Assembly: GCF_000163055.2 (NCBI RefSeq)
Contig: NC_022111.1
Location: 1,426,001-1,490,000, forward strand
Length of the DNA stretch: 64,000 nucleotides
From: Prevotella sp. oral taxon 299 str. F0039
GTDB taxonomy: Bacteria > Bacteroidota > Bacteroidia > Bacteroidales > Bacteroidaceae
Direction: 5' to 3'
Shown: positions 9,465 to 18,618 of the stretch, one piece after another
Layout of the letters: the number at the start of each line of letters is the position of its first letter
Position numbering within the stretch: the first letter of the stretch is position 1
The notes under the pieces: model-generated
Seen by the model: only the letters and a program-made list of their open reading frames with translations
What the model was told of the DNA's origin: nothing
The model's database searches: none
Translations under genes and position numbers: made by a program

Positions 9465-10460
9465 ATGCAAACATCACAATTAAATAATGCCTCTAATTTG
9501 ATGGCAGGAAAGAAGGTCTTGTATGTTCATGGCTTTATGTCTTCGGCTCAATCGGGCACAGTTCATCTACTAAAAGAATTAATGCCACAAGCAGAAATCA
9601 TAGCAGAAGACTTGCCGTTGCACCCTCAAGAGGCACTAGATATGCTGAGAGAACTTTGCAAAAGCGAACAACCCGACCTCATAATAGGAACTTCTATGGG
9701 TGGAATGTTCACCGAAATGCTTTACGGCTACGACCGTATTGTAGTGAATCCAGCCTTTAGAATGGGCGAAACGATGAGTAAACACGGGCATATGGGTAAG
9801 CAAGTGTTTCAAAATCCACGCAAAGATGGAGTGCAAGAGTTTATCGTTACCAAAGCACTTGTAAAGGAGTTTGATGAGGTTACGGCACAATGTTTTACAC
9901 AAGTGACAAACGATGAGCAACAAAGGGTGTATGGATTGTTTGGCGATGAAGATGAGTTTGTTACCTGTTCTGACCTTTTTGAACAGTATTATACTAACTC
10001 TATTAGCTTTCATGGAGGTCATCGACTCACAGATAAGGTGGCTCTTCACTCGTTATTGCCTGTTATTCGCTGGATAGATAACAAGCAAGAACAACGTGAA
10101 CCGCCTGTTGTTTACATCTCATACGAAACGCTTTTAGATGCTTATGCAAAGCCTAAATCGAGCTTAATGAAGGCTTATGAGATGCTTTTAGTCAACTATA
10201 ATGTGGTGATTGTTGTCCCTTCGGCTCCTTATCACCCAGAAATAACAGCAGAAAAGCAACAATGGATTGAGCAATATCTTAGCGTTCCTGCCTATAAACA
10301 CGTGGTTCTCTGCGACGATATTAGCTTACTTTATGGAGATTATCTCATCACTACCAATGAAGACGCTCCCTTCTTGGGTACCGTTATCACCTTTGGTAGC
10401 GATGAATTTAAATCGTGGGAAGATATAATTGTTTATTTTTCACGCCTAGGAGGACAATAA
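9465..10460 (+). CDS. YqiA/YcfP-family alpha/beta hydrolase with C-terminal extension
   Basis: Residues 13-190 match the YqiA/YcfP esterase-like fold: MAGKKVLYVHGFMSS (oxyanion region), DLIIGTSMGG (nucleophile elbow with Ser), then RIVVNPAF. A C-terminal HGGHR supplies a plausible catalytic His. The 331-residue length exceeds the usual 190 or so of YqiA. Residues 200-331 form an extra domain (PPVVYISYETLLDAY...) that I do not recognise. The longest reading frame starts at 9465, but the promoter at 9453-9460 and the fold both favour Met13 at 9501. Substrate unknown. Confidence 0.8.
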   Translation: MQTSQLNNASNLMAGKKVLYVHGFMSSAQSGTVHLLKELMPQAEIIAEDLPLHPQEALDMLRELCKSEQPDLIIGTSMGGMFTEMLYGYDRIVVNPAFRMGETMSKHGHMGKQVFQNPRKDGVQEFIVTKALVKEFDEVTAQCFTQVTNDEQQRVYGLFGDEDEFVTCSDLFEQYYTNSISFHGGHRLTDKVALHSLLPVIRWIDNKQEQREPPVVYISYETLLDAYAKPKSSLMKAYEMLLVNYNVVIVVPSAPYHPEITAEKQQWIEQYLSVPAYKHVVLCDDISLLYGDYLITTNEDAPFLGTVITFGSDEFKSWEDIIVYFSRLGGQ

Positions 10461-10473
10461 ACAGTCTTTTAAG

Positions 10474-10508
10474 AAGAGAACTATTAAGAATGTAGCTCTC
10501 TTTTTTTT
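10474..10508 (+). terminator. Intrinsic terminator
   Basis: AAGAGAACTA (10474-10483) pairs with TAGCTCTCTT (10493-10502) with one internal mismatch, and runs into eight T. It lies just after the hydrolase gene. Confidence 0.8.
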
Positions 10509-10587
10509 GCATCCTATTTCTATGTCTTTTATTGTGGAAATGATACTTTTTGAAGCTTTGTGATTGCGCTAAATCAAAAAAAAAGAC

Positions 10588-10595
10588 TACATTTG
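10588..10595 (+). promoter_or_regulatory. Promoter of the MFS-GH130 operon
   Basis: TACATTTG fits TAnnTTTG, with a TTG at 10564-10566 near the -33 position and 35 nt before the MFS start. Confidence 0.6.
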
Positions 10596-10630
10596 CATTA
10601 TAAAAACAAGAATTACAATCTATTAAAGAT

Positions 10631-11932
10631 ATGGAAAATGCATCAAAAAGCCCAATAACTTGGGTGCCAAGTGTTTATTTTGCGATGGGATTACCATTCG
10701 TAGTACTTAATATGGTGTCCGTTTTAATGTTTAAAGGAATGGGTATTAGCGATGGACAAATTGCCTTTTGGACTTCGTTAATCATGATGCCTTGGACATT
10801 AAAGTTCCTTTGGAGCCCCTTTTTAGAGATGTATAAAACAAAGAAATTCTTTGTTGTTTTAACCCAACTTGTTACTGGTTTGGGCTTTCTTCTTGTGGGA
10901 TTGGTGCTTCATTTACCATGGTTCTTTTCGTTATGTATCTTCTTAATGGCGATAATAGCATTCAGTGGAGCAACTCACGACATTGCAACCGATGGCGTAT
11001 ATATGGCAGAATTGAGCAAAGAAGAGCAGGCTTCGTGGATCGGTTGGCAAGGTGCTTTCTACAATATTGCTAAGATTGTTGCATCAGGAGGATTAGTTTG
11101 GGTAGCAGGAAGACTACTAAAACACTTCGGAGGAGTAGACGGAGCGACTGCAGAAGTGATGCACTCGGCAGCTGCAAACGCATGGATGATTGTGATGATT
11201 GCTATCGGAACACTCATGATTCTTTTGAGTTTGTATCACATTAAGCAACTTCCAAGTGGTAAAGGAACTGCAGTTAAAACCGCATCTGCAAAGGAAACGT
11301 TCGATCGTTTGGTTGAAGTTTTAAAGAATTTCTTTACAAAGAAACACATTGTTTACTATATCTTCTTCATCATTTTATATCGTTTTGGAGAAGGATTCGT
11401 TATGAAAATCGTGCCATTGTTCCTTAAAGCAGCACGAAGTGAAGGCGGATTGGGACTTAATGAAGAGCAAATAGGTTTGTATTATGGCACCTTTGGAGCT
11501 GCAGCCTTTGTGCTTGGATCGGTTCTTGCGGGCTATTATATCTCGCATTTCGGACTCAAACGCACCCTATTCTCATTGTGTTGCATTTTCAACTTACCAT
11601 TTGTTGCTTATACATTCCTATCTCAAGTGCAGCCAGAAAGCGGTTTGTTAATTGGTAGTATGATTACACTCGAATACTTTGGATATGGCTTTGGATTCGC
11701 AGGTTTAACCCTTTTCATGATGCAACAAATTGCTCCTGGAAAGCACCAAATGGCACATTATGCCTTTGCATCAGCCATAATGAATCTCGGAGTGATGCTT
11801 CCTGGTATGGTAAGTGGTTTCATTAGCGATGCTATTGGTTATAAATGGTTCTTCGTCTTCACATTGATTGCAACCATTCCAGCATTCTTAGTCACTTATT
11901 TTGTGCCCTTTACCCATTCTGATAAAGAATAA
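10631..11932 (+). CDS. MFS sugar transporter (AmpG/sugar-symporter type)
   Basis: This 433-residue protein is made of about twelve hydrophobic segments with the MFS central loop near residues 205-235 (QLPSGKGTAVKTASAKETFDR). Features such as FLWSPFLEMYKTKKF after TM2 and ATHDIATDGVYM in TM4 resemble the AmpG-like muropeptide/sugar permease branch. It lies 107 nt upstream of a GH130 phosphorylase in the same orientation. Paired MFS-GH130 genes in Bacteroides import short beta-mannosides, including the Man-GlcNAc core of N-glycans, so I infer that role. Confidence 0.85.
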   Translation: MENASKSPITWVPSVYFAMGLPFVVLNMVSVLMFKGMGISDGQIAFWTSLIMMPWTLKFLWSPFLEMYKTKKFFVVLTQLVTGLGFLLVGLVLHLPWFFSLCIFLMAIIAFSGATHDIATDGVYMAELSKEEQASWIGWQGAFYNIAKIVASGGLVWVAGRLLKHFGGVDGATAEVMHSAAANAWMIVMIAIGTLMILLSLYHIKQLPSGKGTAVKTASAKETFDRLVEVLKNFFTKKHIVYYIFFIILYRFGEGFVMKIVPLFLKAARSEGGLGLNEEQIGLYYGTFGAAAFVLGSVLAGYYISHFGLKRTLFSLCCIFNLPFVAYTFLSQVQPESGLLIGSMITLEYFGYGFGFAGLTLFMMQQIAPGKHQMAHYAFASAIMNLGVMLPGMVSGFISDAIGYKWFFVFTLIATIPAFLVTYFVPFTHSDKE

Positions 11933-12039
11933 AATAGAATGAAATAGTAGGTGCTTTGTCCCTTTACAACATAGACAAACCACCGCAATAAAAAAGATAA
12001 AACATAGCAAGAATATAAAAACAATAAATAAAAAACTAT

Positions 12040-13014
12040 ATGAAAGTATCTAAAGACTTGATGCCTTGGGAAGAAAGACCTCAAGGATGTACCGACATTT
12101 TGTGGCGTTATTCAAAGAATCCAGTAATTGGAAGATATCAAATTCCAACATCAAATAGTATCTTTAACAGTGCTGTTGTGCCATTCGAAGGCGGTTTTGC
12201 TGGTGTATTCCGTTGCGATAACAAAGCAGTTCAAATGAATATCTTTGCTGGTTTCAGTAAAGATGGTATCAATTGGGAAATCAATCACGAGCCAATTGTA
12301 TTCAAAGCTGGTAATACTGAAATGATTGAATCGGATTATAAATATGATCCTCGAGTAACATGGATAGAAGATCGCTATTGGATTACATGGTGTAACGGTT
12401 ATCACGGACCAACAATTGGAATTGGATATACCTTCGATTTCAAAGAATTCTATCAATGCGAGAATGCCTTTTTGCCTTTCAATAGAAACGGAGTGCTATT
12501 CCCTGAGAAGATAAATGGAAAGTATGCCATGTTAAGTAGACCATCAGATAACGGCCATACACCATTCGGTGACATCTATTTAAGCTTCAGTCCTGACATG
12601 AAATACTGGGGAGAGCACCGCAATGTAATGAAAGTTACACCATTTGAAGATAGTGCTTGGCAATGTACTAAGATAGGAGCAGGATCTGTTCCCTTCTTAA
12701 CTGACGAAGGATGGTTGATGTTCTACCACGGAGTTATCAACACTTGCAATGGTTTCCGCTATTCAATGGGAGCAGCAATTCTTGATAAGAACGACCCAAC
12801 AAAGGTGCTTTATCGCACTCAACCTTATCTTCTTGCACCAGCAGCACCATACGAATTACAAGGAGATGTGCCCAATGTGGTATTTCCTTGCGCTGCTTTA
12901 CAAGATGGAGAGCGTGTTGCTGTGTACTATGGAGCAGCTGATACGGTTGTTGGTATGGCGTTTGGTTATATCAAAGACATCATCGAATTTACAAAGAAAA
13001 ATAGCATAGTATAA
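12040..13014 (+). CDS. GH130 glycoside phosphorylase, probably beta-1,4-mannosyl-GlcNAc type
   Basis: This 324-residue cytoplasmic five-bladed propeller enzyme has GH130 landmarks: [11 protein letters not shown] near the N-terminus, [30 protein letters not shown] blade motifs (residues 105-130), [26 protein letters not shown] and a late [15 protein letters not shown]130 enzymes cleave beta-mannosides by phosphorolysis, giving mannose 1-phosphate. The short length, without the longer N-terminus of mannosylglucose phosphorylases, favours the GH130_2 branch acting on Man-beta-1,4-GlcNAc. The co-transcribed MFS gene and the GH92 and GH20 genes elsewhere in the window fit N-glycan use. Confidence 0.85.
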   Translation: MKVSKDLMPWEERPQGCTDILWRYSKNPVIGRYQIPTSNSIFNSAVVPFEGGFAGVFRCDNKAVQMNIFAGFSKDGINWEINHEPIVFKAGNTEMIESDYKYDPRVTWIEDRYWITWCNGYHGPTIGIGYTFDFKEFYQCENAFLPFNRNGVLFPEKINGKYAMLSRPSDNGHTPFGDIYLSFSPDMKYWGEHRNVMKVTPFEDSAWQCTKIGAGSVPFLTDEGWLMFYHGVINTCNGFRYSMGAAILDKNDPTKVLYRTQPYLLAPAAPYELQGDVPNVVFPCAALQDGERVAVYYGAADTVVGMAFGYIKDIIEFTKKNSIV

Positions 13015-13035
13015 GCTATTCATAATACCATTAGT

Positions 13036-13070
13036 CTCCCGATACATTCGTTTGTGTCGGGAGTTTTTTT
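13036..13070 (+). terminator. Intrinsic terminator of the MFS-GH130 operon
   Basis: CTCCCGATAC (13036-13045) pairs with GTGTCGGGAG (13054-13063) with one wobble pair, followed by seven T. Confidence 0.92.
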
Positions 13071-13083
13071 GTTGTTACACCTC

Positions 13084-13171
13084 ATCATTTTTACCCTTGA
13101 TCTGTAAAGCCAATGTAAGTGTAATGCAAAAGTATTAACTTTTGCAACTAAAATAGTGTAATTGGTTGTTC
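13084..13171. repeat. 22-nt-period repeat array b
   Basis: Units start at 13084, 13106, 13128 and 13150. This is the most degenerate of the nine arrays, but the 22-nt register and A-run starts hold (AAAGCCAATG, AAAAGTATTAACTTTTGC, AAAATAGTGTAATTG). It lies between the terminator of the GH130 operon and the 3' end of the convergent hemerythrin gene. A purine-rich stretch follows at about 13195-13265. Confidence 0.65.
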
Positions 13172-13279
13172 TGCCTATTGTTTTTGAAAGCGAAGAACAA
13201 TGCCATTGATGAATAAAGGAATAGGAGAGAAGGCGAAAGAAAAGAAAATAGCGTGTGAGATGCGTTGAAATAGTCATAC

Positions 13280-13313
13280 AAGAGATGCATCGCTTTCCGA
13301 CAATGCATCTCTT
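13280..13313 (-). terminator. Hairpin, possible terminator of the hemerythrin-Nim operon
   Basis: AAGAGATGCAT (13280-13290) and ATGCATCTCTT (13303-13313) are perfect 11-bp arms with a 12-nt loop. On the minus strand the tail is only weakly T-rich, so the terminator role is tentative. Confidence 0.45.
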
Positions 13314-13460
13314 AAAGTCGAAAGAGTTTGCCCCTTGCATCCACCACAAACCTACTACAAACAAATGGAAATGAAAAACAATGAGACAAACTCTTATACT
13401 AAGTTCGTTTGTTTAGTGCCCTCTTTATTCGCTCATAAAGCAGCAACTAAAAGTATATTT

Positions 13461-13982
13461 TTATCTAACCTCTCCCTCAAGAGTTATTGCTTGTGGGAAA
13501 ATTAGCTCATCTTCGATATAGATATGTTCAAGAAGTGCCTCTCTAAATTCCTTTAATCCGTTGAGAACTGCTTGATATTCTTCGTTCGAACCTGCTGGAG
13601 CTGTGTAGTTATTGGTTAGCTCTGCAATGCGATTATGACGATCGGTTTCACCCACATGGTCTGCCATCATCACCGAAATAGGGTTTTGAACGGTTCCACA
13701 ATGAAAGCCTCCGAGTTGCTTATTCTCAATAGCTGCACGGCGAATATCGTCTACTAATGGGAAAAGAATGTTCTCTTCTTTCATCAAGTGCTCGTCTAAA
13801 TCAGTCAAAGACTCGCTAAATAGCTCGTAAATAGTGCTCAAATCATCGTGTTCAGCACTTAACTTTCCAATGCGATAAAGTAGCTCTGGGCCTACTTCTC
13901 TAATGGTTCTGTGATGTATTTTCAATGCATAATCGATCAACAAGTCGATTGGCCATTGTTCAAAATCTATTCTTGCTTTCAT
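13461..13982 (-). CDS. RIC-type hemerythrin-domain di-iron protein
   Basis: This 173-residue all-helical protein has the hemerythrin ligands of the repair-of-iron-centres (RIC: YtfE/ScdA) family: HH near residue 19, DEHLMKEEN (H-x-x-x-E), MMADHVGE and a final EHIYIEDELIFP (H-x-x-x-E). It lacks the N-terminal DUF542 domain of full-length YtfE/ScdA and so corresponds to the di-iron module alone. RIC proteins help restore iron-sulfur clusters after nitric oxide or oxidative damage. It lies 51 nt downstream of the Nim-like gene in the same orientation, so a joint stress operon is likely. Confidence 0.88.
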   Translation of the reverse strand: MKARIDFEQWPIDLLIDYALKIHHRTIREVGPELLYRIGKLSAEHDDLSTIYELFSESLTDLDEHLMKEENILFPLVDDIRRAAIENKQLGGFHCGTVQNPISVMMADHVGETDRHNRIAELTNNYTAPAGSNEEYQAVLNGLKEFREALLEHIYIEDELIFPQAITLEGEVR

Positions 13983-14033
13983 AATGCTCTTCTCTTTTAA
14001 TTAGTGTTATGTTATCGTATTTAACCTAAAGTT

Positions 14034-14537
14034 TTAATAATTTTTGCGTACTTGCTTTGCCGTTTTCGCCTTTCCGCTGAACGATTCGATATCAATTCGA
14101 ATGATTTCAACTCTGTTAAACGACTTGTGTGCGTAGGTATCTCCCAGCTCTTTGAACTCAGGTGATAGCTTATCAATAAGCAGATGTAACGCTTTCATTT
14201 TCTCTTCATCATCTAATTGCGCTCGAGCAGTACCGAAAAACACAGCACTTTCGTATTCAGTTGTGAAATACTTTGGCAGTACATTGGTTCTACCAACAAC
14301 GCAAAAAGATACGTTAGGGTGATGTTTTATTGCACGAAGCTTCTTTCCTTCGGGTGCACAATGAATGTAAATAGAGTTCTTTTTGTCCCAAACATGGTTA
14401 ACAGGAATGCCATAAGGCAAACCATTTTCATCGATCATCGATAGAATTCCATATTCAGTTTGCGTTAAAAGGTCGAGTGCTTGTTCTTTATTTAGCAAAC
14501 GATCTTGGCGTCTAATCTCTTCGTTTACATATTTCAT
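14034..14537 (-). CDS. Pyridoxamine-5'-phosphate-oxidase-fold flavoprotein, NimA-like
   Basis: This 167-residue split-barrel FMN-binding protein has YGILSMIDENGLPYGIPVNHVW (strand pair), SIYIHCAPEGKKLRAIKHHPNVSFCVVG and VFFGTARAQL. The layout and the His in YIHCAPEGKK match the Nim family, in which that histidine has been linked to 5-nitroimidazole reduction. Many relatives have no role in resistance, so the product is best called a Nim-like reductase of unknown substrate. It is the first gene of an operon with the hemerythrin-domain protein. Confidence 0.85.
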   Translation of the reverse strand: MKYVNEEIRRQDRLLNKEQALDLLTQTEYGILSMIDENGLPYGIPVNHVWDKKNSIYIHCAPEGKKLRAIKHHPNVSFCVVGRTNVLPKYFTTEYESAVFFGTARAQLDDEEKMKALHLLIDKLSPEFKELGDTYAHKSFNRVEIIRIDIESFSGKAKTAKQVRKNY

Positions 14538-14647
14538 ATGCAGACATCTTGGTCCTAAAGGCTCTTTATAAGCTCTGAAGTGTCTTAAAGTTGGTTCTTT
14601 ATTATTCTGTTATTCCTGAAAACAACTTCACGATTAAAAAACTATTG

Positions 14648-14655
14648 CAAAGATA
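14648..14655 (-). promoter_or_regulatory. Promoter of the Nim-like/hemerythrin operon
   Basis: On the minus strand this reads TATCTTTG, about 110 nt before the ATG at 14537. I see nothing recognisable in the remaining AT-rich gap 14656-14887. Confidence 0.6.
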
Positions 14656-14887
14656 GTTGATATTTAGGATATGTAAGTAATAATTACGTACTTGTTTAGT
14701 TAAAATAAAATAAAAACAAAATAAAGTAGCTTGTAAAATATGATAATTGTTTACTTGTTTGTTTATGGAATCTCTTTCAAACTCTCTTCCTTGTTCGTAT
14801 ATCTTTCTTGATGGAATAAATAGATATAGAATGTTTTATATTTGTTCGATGTAAAGATGGTTTTGGACTATTTTCCCCTTAATAAGT

Positions 14888-15703
14888 TTATAGTCTTTTT
14901 GCAATAAAATCGAATAATCGGGTAGGAAGAAGAGTGTGTAACCATGCTAAAGGCTTAGCACCGAAACCAATTAGATAGCGACTTTTGGGGCGTTTGCTAT
15001 TCACTGCATGGGCAATGGCTTTGGCAATGACCATGGGTTCGCTCAAGCTTGCGCCCTCGTAGCGTTGCTTTAATCGTTGGGCAGCACTCAAAGCCTGTTG
15101 TTTGTAGGCACTGTTCGTGGCATTATTTTCGAGATGTTCAGCTGCAATAAGTCCCCAATTGGTTTTAATTCCGCCTGGTTCAATCACCGCAACGTGTATT
15201 CCTTTGCTGGCAACCTCCATGCGCAAGGCATCGCTAAAGGCTTCAATAGAGTGCTTAGTGGCAGTGTACCATGCCCAAAAAGGCATCGAAATGCGACCCG
15301 CAATCGACGATATATTGATAATGGTTCCTTGCTTTTGCGCCCTCATATAAGGTAATACGGCTTTCGTAATGGATGCAAGTCCAAACACATTCACCTCGAA
15401 TTGCTTTCGAACCTCGCTCAGTTCAACATCTTCAACCGCCCCTAATAAACCATAACCAGCGTTGTTTACCAACACATCTATGCGCTTTTCAAGGTCGATA
15501 ACATGCGCCACAGCTTTAGCAATACTTGCTTTTTCGGTTAAATCGAGCTTTAAAGGTACCACACCCAAAGGTTTTAAAGCCTCTATTTGCTCCACTCTTC
15601 GAGCTGCTCCATACACCTTATGCCCTTGTTTAGCTAAGTGTTCGGCTGTTTGAAAGCCTATACCACTACTTGCACCCGTTAGTAAAATAACCTTACTCTC
15701 CAT
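14888..15703 (-). CDS. Short-chain dehydrogenase/reductase
   Basis: This 271-residue classical SDR has LLTGASSGIGFQTAEHL (residues 7-23, TGxxxGxG cofactor motif), AARR just after beta-2 (favouring NADP), NNAG near 86, and the catalytic Ser in INISSIAGR with Y-x-x-x-K in WYTATKHS. PGGIKTNW follows the catalytic region as expected. The C-terminus (RPKSRYLIGFGAKPLAWLHTLLPTRLFDFIAKRL) is hydrophobic and typical of SDRs acting on lipophilic substrates; the actual substrate cannot be told. It is a single gene with its own promoter. Confidence 0.88.
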   Translation of the reverse strand: MESKVILLTGASSGIGFQTAEHLAKQGHKVYGAARRVEQIEALKPLGVVPLKLDLTEKASIAKAVAHVIDLEKRIDVLVNNAGYGLLGAVEDVELSEVRKQFEVNVFGLASITKAVLPYMRAQKQGTIINISSIAGRISMPFWAWYTATKHSIEAFSDALRMEVASKGIHVAVIEPGGIKTNWGLIAAEHLENNATNSAYKQQALSAAQRLKQRYEGASLSEPMVIAKAIAHAVNSKRPKSRYLIGFGAKPLAWLHTLLPTRLFDFIAKRL

Positions 15704-15731
15704 GCTTTTGCCTTCCTATTTTAATTTTATT

Positions 15732-15739
15732 CAAAGATA
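15732..15739 (-). promoter_or_regulatory. Promoter of the SDR gene
   Basis: On the minus strand TATCTTTG, 28 nt before the start codon, with a TTG about 20 nt further upstream. Confidence 0.6.
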
Positions 15740-15892
15740 ACCACTTTTAATTTGTTGGGCAAGAAAATAATAAAGAGTTGATAAAAAGAAATGAAATCAG
15801 CCACAAGTGGTGCCACTTCTTTCTACCAACTCATTCTTCAGTTAATGAAGTTAGAAAGACATTATTATTTGAGAGATTTTTTCTTGTCCTTC

Positions 15893-15980
15893 AAAAGCAA
15901 TGCTTTCGCAGTGTAAAAGGATAGCTTTTGCCACTCAATTACAATGCTTTTGCCGTGCAATAAGCATGCTTTTAGAATGT
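15893..15980. repeat. 22-nt-period repeat array c
   Basis: Exact 22-nt units start at 15893, 15915, 15937 and 15959, with cores AAAAGCAATGCTTTC, AAAAGGATAGCTTTT, AATTACAATGCTTTT and AATAAGCATGCTTTT. The array is 50 nt beyond the stop of the acyl-CoA ligase gene, so it probably sits in that gene's 3' UTR and lies upstream of the SDR promoter. Confidence 0.9.
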
Positions 15981-16029
15981 GATGTGTGTGCTCTTCGCAA
16001 TCGATTGATAATGAAGAGGTTGAGAAATA

Positions 16030-17688
16030 CTATTTCTTATTGTCCTTTTCTCTAATCTCCACACGTCTAATCTTACCGCTGATGGTCTTCGGAAGCTCGT
16101 TAACGAACTCGATAATACGAGGATATTTGTAGGGAGCAGTTTCGTGTTTAACGTGCTCTTGCAAGGTTTTCACCAGCTCATCGCCTGCTTTATCCTTCCA
16201 ATCTTTATGCAACACCACCGTAGCTTTTACCACCATACCACGCAAATCGTTGGGAACTCCAGTGATAGCACATTCAATTACGGCAGGATGAGTCATCAAA
16301 GCACTCTCCACTTCGAATGGACCAATGCGGTAACCGCTACTCTTAATCACATCATCAGTGCGTCCAACGAACCAGAAGTAGCCGTCTTCATCACGCCAAG
16401 CAACGTCGCCTGTGTGATAAATTCCATCGCAACACACCTTGTTTGTCAATTCTTCATCACGATAATATTCGTTGAATAGTCCGATAGGACGATGTTTATC
16501 GAGGCGCACAATGATTTCACCTTTCTCGCCATCTTCGCATGATGAGCCATCAGAACGAATGAGATCGATGTCGTATTGTGCATTAGGTTTACCCATAGAA
16601 CCAGGCTTTGGCTGGTGCCAAGGCATCGTTCCAAGAGTCATAGTTGTTTCAGTTTGACCGAAACCCTCCATCAATTTCACTCCTGTGATGTTGTAGAACT
16701 TATCATAAACCGATGGGTTAAGAGCCTCACCAGCCGTTGTGCAGTATTCAAGAGACGACAAATCGTAGATCGAAAGGTCTTCATGTATCATGAAACGATA
16801 GACTGTTGGAGGCGCACAAAACGATGTAATGCGGTATTTCTCTATCTTTTTGAGAATCTTTTCCGCTGTAAATTTATCGTGATTAAACACAAATACAGCT
16901 GCACCTGCAAACCATTGACCATATAATTTGCCCCAAACAGCCTTGCCCCAACCAGTGTCTGCCACAGTAAGATGAATGCTGTTTTCGTGCAAGTTGTGCC
17001 AAAATACACCTGTAGTGATGTGTCCTAAGGGATAAAGATAATTGTGTGCAACCATCTTTGGCTCACCACTTGTACCGCTGGTGAAGTACATTAACATGAT
17101 ATCGTTATTGTCGTTCACATGCGAAGGACGCACAAATGCAGGAGCATTGCCTATCTCTTCGTGCCAAGAATGGAAGTTTTCGGGTACCTTTGGACCAATA
17201 CTTACGAGCGTTTTCACTGTTGGACTCTGGCTCACTGCAGCCGTAATTTGCTCTAATACATAATCTTCTCCAACGCAAATAATGGCTTTTACGCCTGCAC
17301 GATTATTGCGATAAACAATATCATGTGTTGTAAGCATGTGCGTTGCAGGTATTGCAATCGCTCCAATTTTATGCAAAGCAAGAATCGAGATCCACCATTC
17401 GTAGTGACGTTTCAATATCAACATCACCATATCTCCTTTGCCAATGCCTAGCGAAAGGAAGTAAGATGCAGCCTGGTCGGTAAGCTCTTTCAGCTCACCA
17501 AAGGTGAAAAAGCGTTCGTTTTCTTCATCATCTGTCCATATCAATGCCGTTTTATTGGGCTTTTCTTCAGCCCAAACATCCATCACATCGTATGCAAAGT
17601 TGAAGTTATTGGGTATGATAAACTCTAAATTCTTATTATAATCTTCTTCCGAACGAAATGAAATCTGTTTTAGAAAGCGTTCTAACAT
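16030..17688 (-). CDS. AMP-forming acyl-CoA ligase (acetyl/medium-chain acyl-CoA synthetase-like)
   Basis: This is an adenylate-forming enzyme that activates a carboxylic acid to acyl-AMP and then acyl-CoA. Motifs include LMYFTSGTSGEPKMVAHN (P-loop-like A3), EGFGQTE (A5), YHTGDVAW (A7), GYRIGPFEVES (A8) and KTISGKIRRVE with the catalytic Lys near the C-terminus. The open frame extends to 17718, but the ATG at 17688 has an AGGAG Shine-Dalgarno 8 nt upstream and avoids overlapping the previous gene, giving 552 residues. The XRE-cupin regulator lies 14 nt upstream, a pairing that suggests acid-responsive control. Chain-length preference cannot be read from sequence. Confidence 0.9.
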   Translation of the reverse strand: MLERFLKQISFRSEEDYNKNLEFIIPNNFNFAYDVMDVWAEEKPNKTALIWTDDEENERFFTFGELKELTDQAASYFLSLGIGKGDMVMLILKRHYEWWISILALHKIGAIAIPATHMLTTHDIVYRNNRAGVKAIICVGEDYVLEQITAAVSQSPTVKTLVSIGPKVPENFHSWHEEIGNAPAFVRPSHVNDNNDIMLMYFTSGTSGEPKMVAHNYLYPLGHITTGVFWHNLHENSIHLTVADTGWGKAVWGKLYGQWFAGAAVFVFNHDKFTAEKILKKIEKYRITSFCAPPTVYRFMIHEDLSIYDLSSLEYCTTAGEALNPSVYDKFYNITGVKLMEGFGQTETTMTLGTMPWHQPKPGSMGKPNAQYDIDLIRSDGSSCEDGEKGEIIVRLDKHRPIGLFNEYYRDEELTNKVCCDGIYHTGDVAWRDEDGYFWFVGRTDDVIKSSGYRIGPFEVESALMTHPAVIECAITGVPNDLRGMVVKATVVLHKDWKDKAGDELVKTLQEHVKHETAPYKYPRIIEFVNELPKTISGKIRRVEIREKDNKK

Positions 17689-17702
17689 ATATCTTCTCCT
17701 AA

Positions 17703-18257
17703 TTAAATAACCACACAAAGGAATTTCACTGACTTACCACCTAATGCACGCATGCAGTGTTTTTGCTGTGCATCGAAATAAATACTATCGCCTGGATTGA
17801 GGATAAGTTCTTTGTTTCCGATGAGAATTTCGAGCGTTCCTTCGAGCACATAGTCGAACTCTTGACCCGAATAATTGTTGGGATTGTGACGCAAGTCGCC
17901 CTCAAGTGGTTCGATAGTCACCACAAATGGGTCGGCTTTTCTACCTCTAAAGGCAGTTGCAAGAGCCTCGTATGTGTAGTTCTTGTGTTTCTCTGTGCTT
18001 TTACCTTTACCGCTTCTTGTAACGAAATAGCTGCTCATGTGAGCTTCTTCGCCAAATAAAAGAGCGTCGACACCTATGTTATATCGTTTGGCAATCTTTG
18101 ATAATCTATAGAAAGAAGGATCGGCTTCGCCTGCTTCTATCTTAAAATAATGCTCTAAAGAAATGTCGCATAACTGTGCAATTTCTTCAGGTGAGATGTT
18201 AAATATTTCTCTCAAGCCCTTTAATCGCTCGCCTATTTGTTTTAATGATGTGTCCAT
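17703..18257 (-). CDS. XRE-family transcriptional regulator with C-terminal cupin
   Basis: This 184-residue regulator has an N-terminal HTH_XRE (residues 8-65: IGERLKGLREIFNISPEEIA, then LCDISLEHYFKIEAGEADPS and IAKRYNIGVDALL). A cupin_2 domain spans residues 105-184 (LEGTLEILIGNKELILNPGD, then DSIYFDAQQKHCMRALG). Such proteins sense a small ligand through the cupin and control a neighbouring operon. It is the first gene of a two-gene unit with the acyl-CoA ligase, so that gene is the likely target. Confidence 0.9.
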   Translation of the reverse strand: MDTSLKQIGERLKGLREIFNISPEEIAQLCDISLEHYFKIEAGEADPSFYRLSKIAKRYNIGVDALLFGEEAHMSSYFVTRSGKGKSTEKHKNYTYEALATAFRGRKADPFVVTIEPLEGDLRHNPNNYSGQEFDYVLEGTLEILIGNKELILNPGDSIYFDAQQKHCMRALGGKSVKFLCVVI

Positions 18258-18369
18258 TTTAATGTGAATTTATAAATGATACAATTGCAATAAATTGGCA
18301 AAGAAGTTATGATTTGTAACAACTTGTTGCACAACTTTATTGATAGAGTAACTCTTTTGTTAGGATATT

Positions 18370-18377
18370 CAAAAGTA
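18370..18377 (-). promoter_or_regulatory. Promoter of the XRE-acyl-CoA ligase operon
   Basis: On the minus strand TACTTTTG, fitting TAnnTTTG, about 115 nt before the regulator start. Confidence 0.5.
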
Positions 18378-18442
18378 ATTATTCTTTTCTTTTTAAGAAC
18401 TTTCTTGTTCCTTTTTATAACATTATTAAAGAATTAAAACAA

Positions 18443-18479
18443 AAAAGATGCACACCTACTATATAGCTGTGCATCTTTT
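18443..18479 (-). terminator. Intrinsic terminator of argR
   Basis: AAAAGATGCACA (18443-18454) and TGTGCATCTTTT (18468-18479) form a perfect 12-bp stem. On the minus strand it is followed by a T-rich tract. It lies about 210 nt past the argR stop, so repeat array d falls inside the argR 3' UTR. Confidence 0.88.
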
Positions 18480-18530
18480 AGAAGCTTATTTTGTTTATTT
18501 TAAAATGAAACTGCTTTTCAGTTGTTTTGC

Positions 18531-18618
18531 AAAAGCAATGCTATTGGTGTGTAAAGTCAATGCTTTTAGGGTGCAAAAAGAATGCTTTTACCATATAATC
18601 TCAATGCTTTTACTTACC
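18531..18618. repeat. 22-nt-period repeat array d
   Basis: Exact units start at 18531, 18553, 18575 and 18597, with cores AAAAGCAATGCTATT, AAAGTCAATGCTTTT, AAAAAGAATGCTTTT and AATCTCAATGCTTTT. A weaker unit precedes at 18509-18530. The array lies between the argR stop and its terminator, so it is probably transcribed. Confidence 0.92.

Noticed and set aside
9636..10049. A 137-residue frame antisense to the hydrolase gene
   Set aside because: It has no recognisable motif or start signal and lies wholly within a conserved gene.
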